Position numbers and translations under genes: made by a program | IMG/VR virus record: IMGVR_UViG_3300021495_000014 | Coordinates: 1 to 29,727 of that record | Direction: 5' to 3' (one strand) | Origin: a virus | Length of the DNA stretch: 29,727 bases | In this document: one piece after another, positions 21,718-29,727 of the stretch | How the letters are laid out: each line of letters begins with the position of its first letter | How positions within the stretch are numbered: position 1 is the stretch's first letter | Notes under the pieces: model-generated | What the model saw: only the letters and a program-made list of their open reading frames with translations | Databases searched by the model: none | What the model was told of the DNA's origin: nothing

Positions 21718-22488
21718 CTAAAAGCTATCACACTGCCAAACTATTTCTCCACCTACGCCCCAAAGCCCATAGTCCCAATCTTTAATAGTTATATTGCAAG
21801 GGCATGATAAAGTCCACTGTTCCGATACATAACTACCCCAAGGGATTAAATGCCAATTGCTATCCAAATCCTGAAACCACAGGTTAAAGGCTCCCCCTTT
21901 AAAATTAAAATAATTAGCATTAGTTTCAACTCCATGTAATATCCTAATAATATGTCCAGAGCTTCCAAAATTAGGAAACACGAGTTCCTTAATCCACTTC
22001 ATTCTATGATTGTCTATAAGAGAAACTCTGGCAAAATTCTCCCCTTCCCTCCTGCCTATTGTAAACCTAATACTCTGTTTTTGTTTTAAATTACCTAAGT
22101 TGTATATTAACTCTTGTTGCTTTGAACCACAGGGTAGAGATTTGTGATTGAATCTAAAGAACTTAACACCTATAAAGGCTGTAGAAATGCTACCAAATGG
22201 TAAAGCTGAATTAGACATTCCTATAAAAACTTCAACCCCATCTAAATATGTTTCATATCTACCTTGGGGTTCATCATATTTAAAAAGAAAGTAAGTTGTG
22301 TATATAAGTATTTTACCTTCACGTAGAGAGAAATTATCATAATTTTGAGAGGTGATGGTTATAGTTTTAACATCAACAGTCTGCTGTTCATCCCACACTA
22401 ACCAATGTCCAACAATATCAGCATAACATACAGCAACATAACTAAATAATAAAAGAAACACTGAATAAAAAATGCCCCATTTTCTCAT
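21718..22488 (-). CDS. Secreted beta-rich protein of unknown function
   Basis: A 256-residue protein with a Sec signal (MRKWGIFYSVFLLLFSYVAV, cleavage probably after CYA near residue 23). The mature part is beta-rich with many aromatic residues and ends in SEQWTLSCPCNITIKDWDYG, where CPC and other cysteines suggest disulfides. No known domain is recognised. GGAGG at the end of the Fn3 gene serves as its ribosome-binding site. As with the other exported product in this operon, it may act in the host envelope or on the cell surface. Confidence 0.55.
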   Translation of the reverse strand: MRKWGIFYSVFLLLFSYVAVCYADIVGHWLVWDEQQTVDVKTITITSQNYDNFSLREGKILIYTTYFLFKYDEPQGRYETYLDGVEVFIGMSNSALPFGSISTAFIGVKFFRFNHKSLPCGSKQQELIYNLGNLKQKQSIRFTIGRREGENFARVSLIDNHRMKWIKELVFPNFGSSGHIIRILHGVETNANYFNFKGGAFNLWFQDLDSNWHLIPWGSYVSEQWTLSCPCNITIKDWDYGLWGVGGEIVWQCDSF

Positions 22489-22812
22489 TTAGTCGCCTCC
22501 ATTTAATATTTTGATAGTAAAATTTTCTGGTGACTCAGGGTCAGGTATAGGGATAGAGATAAGATATTCAATTTTTTCAGATTCCCCAGCTTGGTTTACA
22601 GCAGATAAACCAAGTATAAATTCTTTGCCAACAGGAGCATCATGCTCAACAAGCTCTTTAAAGCTCTTATAACCATCTTCACTACCATCGCAATGAGAAT
22701 CTAACTCCTTTATCAGCTTCCATTGGTCTCCATGTTTAACGTAAAGCATAAATCGTGTCTCTGAGCCTTTAATACAATTGTAGTCCCAAGTAATTTCAAA
22801 TTGTTTAACCAT
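22489..22812 (-). CDS. Fn3-like protein without signal peptide
   Basis: A 107-residue paralogue of 18072-18485. ITWDYNCIKG, then YVKHGDQWKLIKELDSHC, aligns with the Fn3 core there, with the same two cysteines. Unlike its relative it has no signal sequence, so it probably acts in the cytoplasm or the virion. AAGGAGGAAGAAT precedes the start. It follows the propeller fibre gene by 11 bases and overlaps nothing. Confidence 0.65.
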   Translation of the reverse strand: MVKQFEITWDYNCIKGSETRFMLYVKHGDQWKLIKELDSHCDGSEDGYKSFKELVEHDAPVGKEFILGLSAVNQAGESEKIEYLISIPIPDPESPENFTIKILNGGD

Positions 22813-22823
22813 ATTCTTCCTCC

Positions 22824-24605
22824 TTATAACATTATCATCAGAGTATCAGATGCAACAGCTACACCTGCTTTAATACCAGTAGCAGAATCATCTCCAGCAG
22901 AAACCACACTTCCATCAGGAGCGAACTCATATTTAAAGCTAGGAATCAAAGAGCTGAATCCATCCAATTTACCCAAATTATATAAGACACAAGTATCCCC
23001 ACTACTTGTATCTGTAATAGCAACCCCAACTGGGTAAGCAGTTATCAGCTCTCTGTAATGAATTTGGCATGTAGTAAAAGCCCAAATGAATTTATCTGTA
23101 TCAAATATTGCAGCATTCCCAAAGTCTGCTACTCTATTTGCTCTATCACTAAGTATGAATGAAGAACCGCTCTTTTTGATTATCCGAAGATAATCTCTAT
23201 TCGCAACTAAAGCATAATTTGCATCAAAGCAAATTAAATCACCACCAACAGCAATAGAATCAAATATTGTATATGTAGTCCCATAAGTTATAGCAGAATC
23301 TGATACTGTGCCTTCTCTTAAATATTGCCCAACATAAAAGACCAAAAAGTGGGTTGTATCGAGTGTTGACACATGTAGATTTGTATTTGATAAACTTGAA
23401 CCAAACTGATATGCGGTACCTTGGGTGATGCTTGAGTCTGATATGGTAAGTACCTTAGCATACCCATTGTCATTATCTTCATCCTTATATGCTGAAATAA
23501 TTTTACCAGTGGAGCTATCCAATAAGCAACAATCATGTCCTTCTGGGCTATTGGTTGGTGATAAAATAGTTGCCTCTGTCCCAAATGTTATTGTCCGAGC
23601 ACTACAATCAACTGTTCCAACAATACCAAGTAAATCTGTGCCTGCTACGTATTGAAGATATATCTTAGAAGAGGTAATCTTGCATGCTTTAATATGGTGT
23701 GTGTTTGCTGATTTAAAAACTGTTTCTGACCCAAGCGTAATTGTGGTATCAGAAACAGTGCCAACTATGGTTGTTCCATAACCTGAATTTCCATTGTCGC
23801 TGAAAACAACAACAAAACAGGTGCTAGAAAGTGCGACTACCTTAATATATAACACGGTTGCTGCATTAAATGTAACAGGAGACCCCCAAGTAATGCTATT
23901 CCCAGATACTGTACCAACAACTACCCTACCATAATGGTCACTATTTCGCCGATAGGCAAGAACAACATGAGTTGAATCTAGAACATCTATATATGAACAA
24001 CTCTGGGTGGTATAATCTGCAATAGTTTCAGGTGGTGATATATCATGTGCACTGCCAGAGTGCCTAAATGTATAAACCTTCCCATCACTCTTTATACAAA
24101 CAGCTTTACCCTTAGAAATATCCTCACCAGCTTCATAACTGTAAAGGCCTAAAACTGAAGGAGCATTCACAACCTGTTGCCCATATTCAATCTTGCTAAG
24201 AGTATTGTCTAGAATTGCATCTCTTAAAGTTACAGTTGTCTTATTATCTGCACTGCTATAACTAGATGAAAATACATAGGAAGTAGGTGTGCTGTCACTC
24301 AAAGTAGCCCTGATAGCCCGTCTTTCCGTATAAATACTAGTAAAATCACCTCCGCTAATCTTAAACTGTGTGCTTGATATATAAGTTACTGTATTACTTT
24401 CCTCTGTCCACCAACCACTTGACGGCGCACTTGATTTTAGCGTTCCATCAGGCTCAAGGGATACATTAAGTCTTGTAGCAAGATCATCACAAGTGCCTCT
24501 TGCATCCTCCACATCCTCTTTCAATAAATCACATATCTCATTTAACTTTTCATGCCAGTTAGCATCACCTTTACTCTGTTTTTTGTCCAAATAACTATCA
24601 GCCAT
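22824..24605 (-). CDS. Beta-propeller tail fibre protein
   Basis: A 593-residue protein. The N-terminal 150 residues include a helical segment (LNEICDLLKEDVEDA) and strands, probably the tail attachment part. A short GLYSYEAGEDISKGKAVCIK domain, of a type common in phage fibres, follows at about 165. From about residue 205 about seven repeats of 45-50 residues each have the pattern D-(S/T)-T-H-(V/F)-(V/L)-(V/L)-x-(Y/F), then a glycine-valine strand and (T/G)TVS...IT(W/L/Y)G, as in a bladed propeller. The C-terminus returns to a GIKAGVAVASDTLMI motif. A receptor-binding fibre is the likeliest role. Confidence 0.65.
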   Translation of the reverse strand: MADSYLDKKQSKGDANWHEKLNEICDLLKEDVEDARGTCDDLATRLNVSLEPDGTLKSSAPSSGWWTEESNTVTYISSTQFKISGGDFTSIYTERRAIRATLSDSTPTSYVFSSSYSSADNKTTVTLRDAILDNTLSKIEYGQQVVNAPSVLGLYSYEAGEDISKGKAVCIKSDGKVYTFRHSGSAHDISPPETIADYTTQSCSYIDVLDSTHVVLAYRRNSDHYGRVVVGTVSGNSITWGSPVTFNAATVLYIKVVALSSTCFVVVFSDNGNSGYGTTIVGTVSDTTITLGSETVFKSANTHHIKACKITSSKIYLQYVAGTDLLGIVGTVDCSARTITFGTEATILSPTNSPEGHDCCLLDSSTGKIISAYKDEDNDNGYAKVLTISDSSITQGTAYQFGSSLSNTNLHVSTLDTTHFLVFYVGQYLREGTVSDSAITYGTTYTIFDSIAVGGDLICFDANYALVANRDYLRIIKKSGSSFILSDRANRVADFGNAAIFDTDKFIWAFTTCQIHYRELITAYPVGVAITDTSSGDTCVLYNLGKLDGFSSLIPSFKYEFAPDGSVVSAGDDSATGIKAGVAVASDTLMIML

Positions 24606-24617
24606 ATTTATTCCTCC

Positions 24618-26078
24618 TTATCCCCAAAGAGTGACCACTGTCTCGCTCTCCTCGTAATTTTCTTCTATGCTTATTAATCGGTAATAACCATCCAAATTAT
24701 ATCTGGTTCTCTCATATTTTATATTGTCATTAAGCTCTGAGTTGAATACTTGCAAGTTTATTTTATCCGTGATAATCATCCGCTTTTGACCGAAAATGGA
24801 CAAATATCTATCAGCTAAAGTTTCTGCATCAGCTTTGTTTTTCAAAAATGTATCAATTGTCCTCTCCTTTGAGGAACCGTATAACGAATGTGTGCTGGAG
24901 CTTTCTTTAGAGGTATAGCGATACATATTCTTTAACCACTCTTTTCTGCTCAGACCAACACTGCCTCCCAAACCTGTTGTTTGTATAGTCCAGTTTCTGT
25001 CGTATCCAATATTAACTTTCCAGTAAATATGAGGATAAAACTCTCCTTTAAACTCTCCCTCATGCCCTTCCATGTCCGTAATTGTAACTGATGAACTGGA
25101 TGTAGGTTCTTTAAACTGCCAAACTCTAAACTTGCCATCTCTTGTAATCCCATAAGCACTCAACAAAGGAACTAAAATCATATCAATTACATCAAGCAGT
25201 TGCGTCTTGTTCATAACATATACTCCAATCGGCCAAGGTACATCGGTATTAAAATTGCTTAAATAAGTGCTGTCAATATCATCGTCTGAAAAGTTAGCAT
25301 AGGCCTTCAGCATATATTCTACTATCTCTCCAGGTTTAGTGAGAAAACTACCGTTACTAACAGCGCCCTCAACATCACATGTGACAGTGCCAACAGGTGC
25401 TGCGGACAGTCTAAAAGTGCCATTTGTTAAGTCCTTCGAGGCTATCGTTACCTCAACGCCATCGTCATAGGCATGAGTAACATCATTGATTTGCCCATCG
25501 TGAACCTTATAAGTGTAGTTTGTATCATCAATTAACACTGGAGTAATATTATAGCAATATCCAAAACATAAAGGGATTGGACGACCTATAACACTGGTTG
25601 GAGCATTGGGATAAGAAGTAGAGTCAAACTCATTCGGTGGAATCTCTATGTTTTCCAATTTGTATTGTGCATCATAAACAGGAATTCTGATTTCTTCGTC
25701 AGTAAATTCTGGGTCTTTCATATATCCTTTAAAAATTGTCCCATGTACCGACCAATCTGGCTTACCCGCTTCTATAACAACCTCTTGCCCATTGAGAGTC
25801 CAAGTTGTGTCTGAGTTTATATAATCATCAAAGAATCCATCTCCGTTGAACAAGACTAGATCGCCCCAAGAAATCTGAGACCTACCAAACATAATCTCTT
25901 GCATATTTTTTGACATTCTGGGGATACCAACCAAATAAGGTTCATAGTACTGATTGTCATAAACGCCTGCATGGGTAGAGACATAAAGCGTTTTAGTTTC
26001 GGAGCTACTTTTTACAGTCAGTCTAGCGCAATATACGATTTCAATGTTTAATGAAGTGATCCATTCTTCAAATGTCAT
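24618..26078 (-). CDS. Tail hub/baseplate-like protein
   Basis: A 486-residue protein directly downstream of the tape-measure gene, overlapping its stop. Motifs include LVLFNGDGFFDDY, IRIPVYDAQYKLENIEIPPN, SVIGRPIPLCFGYCYNITPV and ERTRYNLDGYYRLISIEENY. The IGRPIPLCFG...N(I/V)TPV segment is one I recognise from siphophage tail hub or minor tail proteins. The position after the tape measure is also right for the baseplate hub. GAGGTAATCTG precedes the start. Confidence 0.68.
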   Translation of the reverse strand: MTFEEWITSLNIEIVYCARLTVKSSSETKTLYVSTHAGVYDNQYYEPYLVGIPRMSKNMQEIMFGRSQISWGDLVLFNGDGFFDDYINSDTTWTLNGQEVVIEAGKPDWSVHGTIFKGYMKDPEFTDEEIRIPVYDAQYKLENIEIPPNEFDSTSYPNAPTSVIGRPIPLCFGYCYNITPVLIDDTNYTYKVHDGQINDVTHAYDDGVEVTIASKDLTNGTFRLSAAPVGTVTCDVEGAVSNGSFLTKPGEIVEYMLKAYANFSDDDIDSTYLSNFNTDVPWPIGVYVMNKTQLLDVIDMILVPLLSAYGITRDGKFRVWQFKEPTSSSSVTITDMEGHEGEFKGEFYPHIYWKVNIGYDRNWTIQTTGLGGSVGLSRKEWLKNMYRYTSKESSSTHSLYGSSKERTIDTFLKNKADAETLADRYLSIFGQKRMIITDKINLQVFNSELNDNIKYERTRYNLDGYYRLISIEENYEESETVVTLWG

Positions 26079-29000
26079 CAGATTACCTCTCTTGCCATCT
26101 TACTCTTCCAAATCCACCTTTTGATTTCCCTTCCATCTAATTTGATAGGAGCATCTATCTCAACTCTAATTGGTCTAGACTCAATCTTTTTTGCTAAAGT
26201 AGAAGCAAGTTTATCATAATCTATCTTCACATGGAATGAATAATTGCGAGCCAAAGGGATAACTGCTTCAGGGCCACTTTCACCCAGCATTGCAAAAGTT
26301 GGAGAAGTAACAATGCCCCCTTTTTGTAAATGATACATTCCCTTTGTTTCTGTTTCATGTATCAACCTTGCTTGTTCTTCAGGAATAATTACACCAGTAG
26401 CCTCAATTGCTTTTATTATTCTATCCCCTGCTTGTTCCACTGTTTGCCCTATTTCTTCCACATGTTCCGCAAACCCTCCAAACTGAGTTGTTACTATTGA
26501 GGGTGCAGAAAGTAAAGCAACAACCCGTTCTAACCAAGTATTTACTTGATTTAACTGATTTGTAAGGTTAGTATCCAATTGACTTAATATATTACGAATA
26601 TCTTGTTCTGTTGAATACAAACTAAGGAGTTGTGAAATTAGAGCATCTTGCTGAGACATAGCATATTGTCGCACTCCCGTTAAAAGATTGATAACATCTT
26701 GTTTAATTTCAAGAAATTTCTCACTGCTTTTATACATATCCTCAGCAGCAGAGAGATATTGGTTTGAGTAATCCAATAATGCTTGTGCAGTTTCTGCAGA
26801 AGGTTGCGCCCAAAATGCTTGAACCAAACTTTGCCACTGCTTTTGCACCTGACTCCAAGTTTGCTCAGGTGTTAATGCTATGAGTTGAATTTCATTAATC
26901 TTATCTTGCACAGCATCAGCCACATTCCCCCAAGTTTGAATTAAATCTTCTGTGTATTCTATTTGTTCACGGATATGCTCTATTTGTTGTTCATAGAGTT
27001 TCTTTTCTTGTTCACATTGCTCTTGCAGTAAGTTAATATATTTTTTGGTATCTGAAATTAAATTAGGCAAATTTTTCCCATAAAATTCAGCATAAGTTTT
27101 GGTTAAGTCTTGGACTTGTGGGAATACTTGCTGGATTGCTACCGTTAATGATTGTAACAATTCAGGCCTCATTTTCATGTAAGAACCCCACTTTGAAAGA
27201 AAACGCTCTATTGTAAGAGTGGGTGTAGCTATACCCATAGATTTGAGAGTGCTATTAATATCCCTAATTAAATCATTCAATGGCTCTAAAAAATCACTAA
27301 AAATTTTTCTCCTAGCTCTTTCATACATGTCTCTTAAGTCATCTAAACTAAATCCTAATGATTCAAATGCTTCTTTATGTGTTTCATAAAATTCCAAGGC
27401 TGCATCCCACCACTCATCAATATTTCCTACTTGGGCCTTAAATTCATCATATTCTGTCTTGAGAATTTCATTTAACGGCCCTAAGAACTGTGTTAACATA
27501 GCCTCGTTTAGCTTGTCTATTAAACCCAAATCCAGTATCTCTATAGCTGTAGATAAATCCTCATACCATGAGGACAGTTCCTCTAGGCTTAAGACTAATG
27601 GCTCAGTATATTGTTTAATTTCAGATAATATACTCTCTCTTAACCGTTTTCTTGCCTTTCCAAAAGCCTCATCAATCATATCAAGTGACAGACCATATTT
27701 CTCAAGTATATCTGCATTTTCTTCAAAGAATGTCTTAAAGGTTTCTGTAAAGCCTATCATAGCATTATACCAATCTATTAACTCTTGCACTTGGGATTCA
27801 AACTCACCTTTTGTATCTTCCAACATCTCTTGCATTGGCTTAAAAAACATTAAAATATATGCTTCATTCAATTTTTCTATGGATGCACCAACCTCAGTCA
27901 CTCGTGGATACATTTCTCTATAGCCCCAAACCAATTTCCAAAGCCCCCATAACGGTTCACTCATAGTATATTGCTGTATTAATTGCTCCAATTCTTGTTC
28001 TATTCTTGCTCTAGCTCTTTCAGCATCTCCTCGTGACTGTTTAATTGCTTCCATTGCTTCTTTCATTGATTCTTCAATATTTATCCGTTGAACTTGATAA
28101 GCCTGTGTAATTATATCTATAGAATATCCTAACGATTCAAAGATTTCTTTATGTGCATTGAAAAATTCTACGGCAGCATCATACCATGCATCCAAATCAG
28201 CTAACGCCTTTTCATAGTCATTCCGAGTATCAAGAATATCCTCCAATGGTTTGAAAAATTGCACTGCCAATGCTTCATTCAATCTTTCAGTAGATAAATT
28301 TAGTATTTCAGCTCTTGCAAACATTTCTTGATACCAGTTTTCTAGCTTCCTAATATCTCTCACACTAGATGGTAAAGTGTATTGAGCAATAACATCCTCT
28401 ATCTCGCCGATAATGGAAACTACTGTTGATAAGTATTCATTGACTGTTTGTCCAAACTCCTCTGCTTTCTTTTTCACTTCTTCTTCTTTTAATCCCTGCA
28501 CCTCACCTTTGTATCTTCCCAGCATATTCACGAGTTCATTAGCAATTTCATCCTTATACACACTAACCAATTCCTCTCCGTATTTATCCACTAGGTTCAT
28601 GATTGTTTTGGCATAAGTGAAAGCAACTCCTAGAGATGGTAATACTTCTCTGCTAAGCCTCTCATACAACTTTTTCATTTGTTCATTCCAGCGATGCCCA
28701 ATTCCACCAACTAGCTCTCCAATTTCAGGTAAGCCAAATTTTTCAAATAAATCCATGCCAAGTAATCTATTGTATTCTTCTAAAATTGGCACTGCCCAAG
28801 CATTGTATGTTTGTGATATCAGTTCATTTACGAACTGTTTGGCCAAATTCTCCATGTTCTTTTTCCCAGCACCAAAAGTCATTTCAATCTTAGGCAATTC
28901 TTCAAATCTCATTGTTGAAGGAAGAATACTTTGATAGAAATCAAGCAAATCATCTACAAAGCTACCAAATGTCTGTGTAATCTTATCCATACTTCCTTTT

Positions 29001-29727
29001 ACATCTCTCTTTTCCATTACTGTAATTCTAGCAAACTTAGTTTTATACATTGCATAAATTTCAGTATGCTCACCCAAATACTTTTCAATCTCCCTCATAT
29101 ACCCTTCAACATAATCTAGACTATCACTTAAACCTTTCAATGATACCTCTGCCGTTCCACGGATAGTTGGCCATTTACGGCTAAACATTGAGGTAAATAA
29201 AGTAATTAAGCCACCAACAGCAGCACCAAGCACTCCACCAGCTATCATACCTAAACCAAGCATTGAAGCTGCAGCTCCACCAGTCGCACCGCCTATGCCA
29301 GCTAATACTTGTTGACCCCAAAATCCCATTCCTCTTCTCAATCCAATCTGAGTTGATGGTATCCCTGCTGCACCAGCACCAACACCTACCCATTCAACTC
29401 TGCCTTTAAAAATTGCTCGTCCAATTTCTGCTGCTGTAATTGTTGCCATAGCAATTACAGGATGTCCCGTAAACAAGGCTGCTGTTGCACCAGCACCACC
29501 AATAGCTCGCCAAGGCTCACTTCCTGCTATCCCAGCGATACCATAGGCAACGGTGCCCAATGCTCCAAGTAATTTACCTGTTGAGCCTTTGAGCCAATTC
29601 ATGGCAGAAGACCAAATTTTCTTTATTGCCTCCAGCGGGTCTTTAAACGCTTGAGGAAGTCTTACTTTCAAATTTCCGATTAAGGTATTTTCCCATTCAA
29701 TTTTTTTCGTAATCATTCCAGCTAAAC
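26078..29727 (-). CDS. Tail tape-measure protein, 5' end open at the window edge
   Basis: The longest gene. Counted from Met 29716 it has 1212 residues, but the frame is open to the right edge (GGA, GCT, TTA before the ATG), so the true N-terminus is probably outside. Residues of about 45-185 are hydrophobic and glycine-rich membrane-active segments, as in tape-measure proteins. Three long helical repeats follow, with LNEA motifs at about 480, 617 and 738 and each with a W(Y/W)(D/N)A and an ESLG-type segment. A coiled coil with EQEKKLYEQQIEHIREQIEY lies near 895-920. The C-terminus has the tape-measure hallmark GGIVTSPTF...GESGPEAVIPL (about 1131-1153). The protein sets tail length and helps DNA entry. 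Confidence 0.9.
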   Translation of the reverse strand, partial: LAGMITKKIEWENTLIGNLKVRLPQAFKDPLEAIKKIWSSAMNWLKGSTGKLLGALGTVAYGIAGIAGSEPWRAIGGAGATAALFTGHPVIAMATITAAEIGRAIFKGRVEWVGVGAGAAGIPSTQIGLRRGMGFWGQQVLAGIGGATGGAAASMLGLGMIAGGVLGAAVGGLITLFTSMFSRKWPTIRGTAEVSLKGLSDSLDYVEGYMREIEKYLGEHTEIYAMYKTKFARITVMEKRDVKGSMDKITQTFGSFVDDLLDFYQSILPSTMRFEELPKIEMTFGAGKKNMENLAKQFVNELISQTYNAWAVPILEEYNRLLGMDLFEKFGLPEIGELVGGIGHRWNEQMKKLYERLSREVLPSLGVAFTYAKTIMNLVDKYGEELVSVYKDEIANELVNMLGRYKGEVQGLKEEEVKKKAEEFGQTVNEYLSTVVSIIGEIEDVIAQYTLPSSVRDIRKLENWYQEMFARAEILNLSTERLNEALAVQFFKPLEDILDTRNDYEKALADLDAWYDAAVEFFNAHKEIFESLGYSIDIITQAYQVQRINIEESMKEAMEAIKQSRGDAERARARIEQELEQLIQQYTMSEPLWGLWKLVWGYREMYPRVTEVGASIEKLNEAYILMFFKPMQEMLEDTKGEFESQVQELIDWYNAMIGFTETFKTFFEENADILEKYGLSLDMIDEAFGKARKRLRESILSEIKQYTEPLVLSLEELSSWYEDLSTAIEILDLGLIDKLNEAMLTQFLGPLNEILKTEYDEFKAQVGNIDEWWDAALEFYETHKEAFESLGFSLDDLRDMYERARRKIFSDFLEPLNDLIRDINSTLKSMGIATPTLTIERFLSKWGSYMKMRPELLQSLTVAIQQVFPQVQDLTKTYAEFYGKNLPNLISDTKKYINLLQEQCEQEKKLYEQQIEHIREQIEYTEDLIQTWGNVADAVQDKINEIQLIALTPEQTWSQVQKQWQSLVQAFWAQPSAETAQALLDYSNQYLSAAEDMYKSSEKFLEIKQDVINLLTGVRQYAMSQQDALISQLLSLYSTEQDIRNILSQLDTNLTNQLNQVNTWLERVVALLSAPSIVTTQFGGFAEHVEEIGQTVEQAGDRIIKAIEATGVIIPEEQARLIHETETKGMYHLQKGGIVTSPTFAMLGESGPEAVIPLARNYSFHVKIDYDKLASTLAKKIESRPIRVEIDAPIKLDGREIKRWIWKSKMAREVI
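27420..28350 (-). repeat. Three imperfect long repeats inside the tape-measure gene
   Basis: Each unit has QYT...L(E/S)xW(Y), then LNEA(xxx)FFxPL, then a short WY(D/N)A stretch and SLGxS(L/I)D. The units lie about 120-140 residues apart, at LNEA residues 480, 617 and 738. They differ in spacing but keep the order. This probably adjusts tail length. Confidence 0.65.

Noticed and set aside
16082-22488. Diversity-generating retroelement acting on tail-fibre genes
   Set aside because: No reverse transcriptase is encoded in the window and no template/variable repeat pair was found near any fibre gene.
27459-27923. Plus-strand open frame of 154 codons inside the tape-measure gene
   Set aside because: Antisense to a well-supported gene, low-complexity serine-rich text and no start signal.
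1-29727. tRNA genes, CRISPR arrays, integrase and attachment sites
   Set aside because: No tRNA T-loop type motif, no regular direct repeats with spacers and no integrase-like ORF were seen.

Overview
The window is about 30 kb of AT-rich DNA from a tailed double-stranded DNA phage (Caudoviricetes) or prophage. The virion signature genes are a tape-measure protein, a tail hub-like protein, several tail-fibre and tail-spike proteins, a head-tail adaptor-like protein and lysis enzymes. Terminase, portal, capsid, integrase and polymerase genes are not in the window. Starts are mostly ATG behind strong AGGAGG-type Shine-Dalgarno sites, and TAA, TAG and TGA all act as stops, so the standard bacterial code is in use. 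Two Sec signal peptides and one lipoprotein signal suggest a bacterial, probably diderm, host. I cannot name the host.

Layout. (1) 1-57 is the tail end of a ribbon-helix-helix-like regulator. (2) 107-1184 is a TnpB-only IS200/IS605-type element with an intact tnpB. (3) 1163-8009, plus strand, is a compressed early/middle operon: a RecA-fold ATPase whose present start codon lies in the IS end, a PD-(D/E)XK-like nuclease, many small unknown proteins including several zinc ribbons, a P-loop kinase, and an N-acetylmuramoyl-L-alanine amidase near the end. (4) 8010-8254 is a convergent intergenic region holding a decayed duplicate of the 3' end of the last plus-strand gene. (5) 8255-29727, minus strand, is the late operon. 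Read in transcription order from the right edge it encodes tape measure, tail hub, a beta-propeller fibre, an Fn3-like protein, a secreted protein, a large beta-helix spike with a discoidin-like C-terminal region, a second Fn3-like protein with a signal peptide, a second beta-helix spike, a 499-residue protein made of twenty 20-21-residue repeats, virion and adaptor proteins, a trypsin-like protease, a metallophosphoesterase, a lipoprotein and a permuted NlpC/P60-type hydrolase. A second, frameshifted TnpB element (8775-9854) sits between the last two.

The two arms converge near 8.0-8.25 kb and cell-wall or lysis functions lie on both sides of that point. Genes are packed with ATGA, TAATG and stop-inside-Shine-Dalgarno junctions, so translational coupling is probably widespread. 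The least ordinary features are the 20-residue repeat protein with a higher-order 7+4+4+4+1 organisation, the serine protease with a displaced GLLFAGS segment, the two TnpB copies that share a conserved right-end hairpin and now form the ends of neighbouring genes, and the repeated small-gene start cassettes in the early region.
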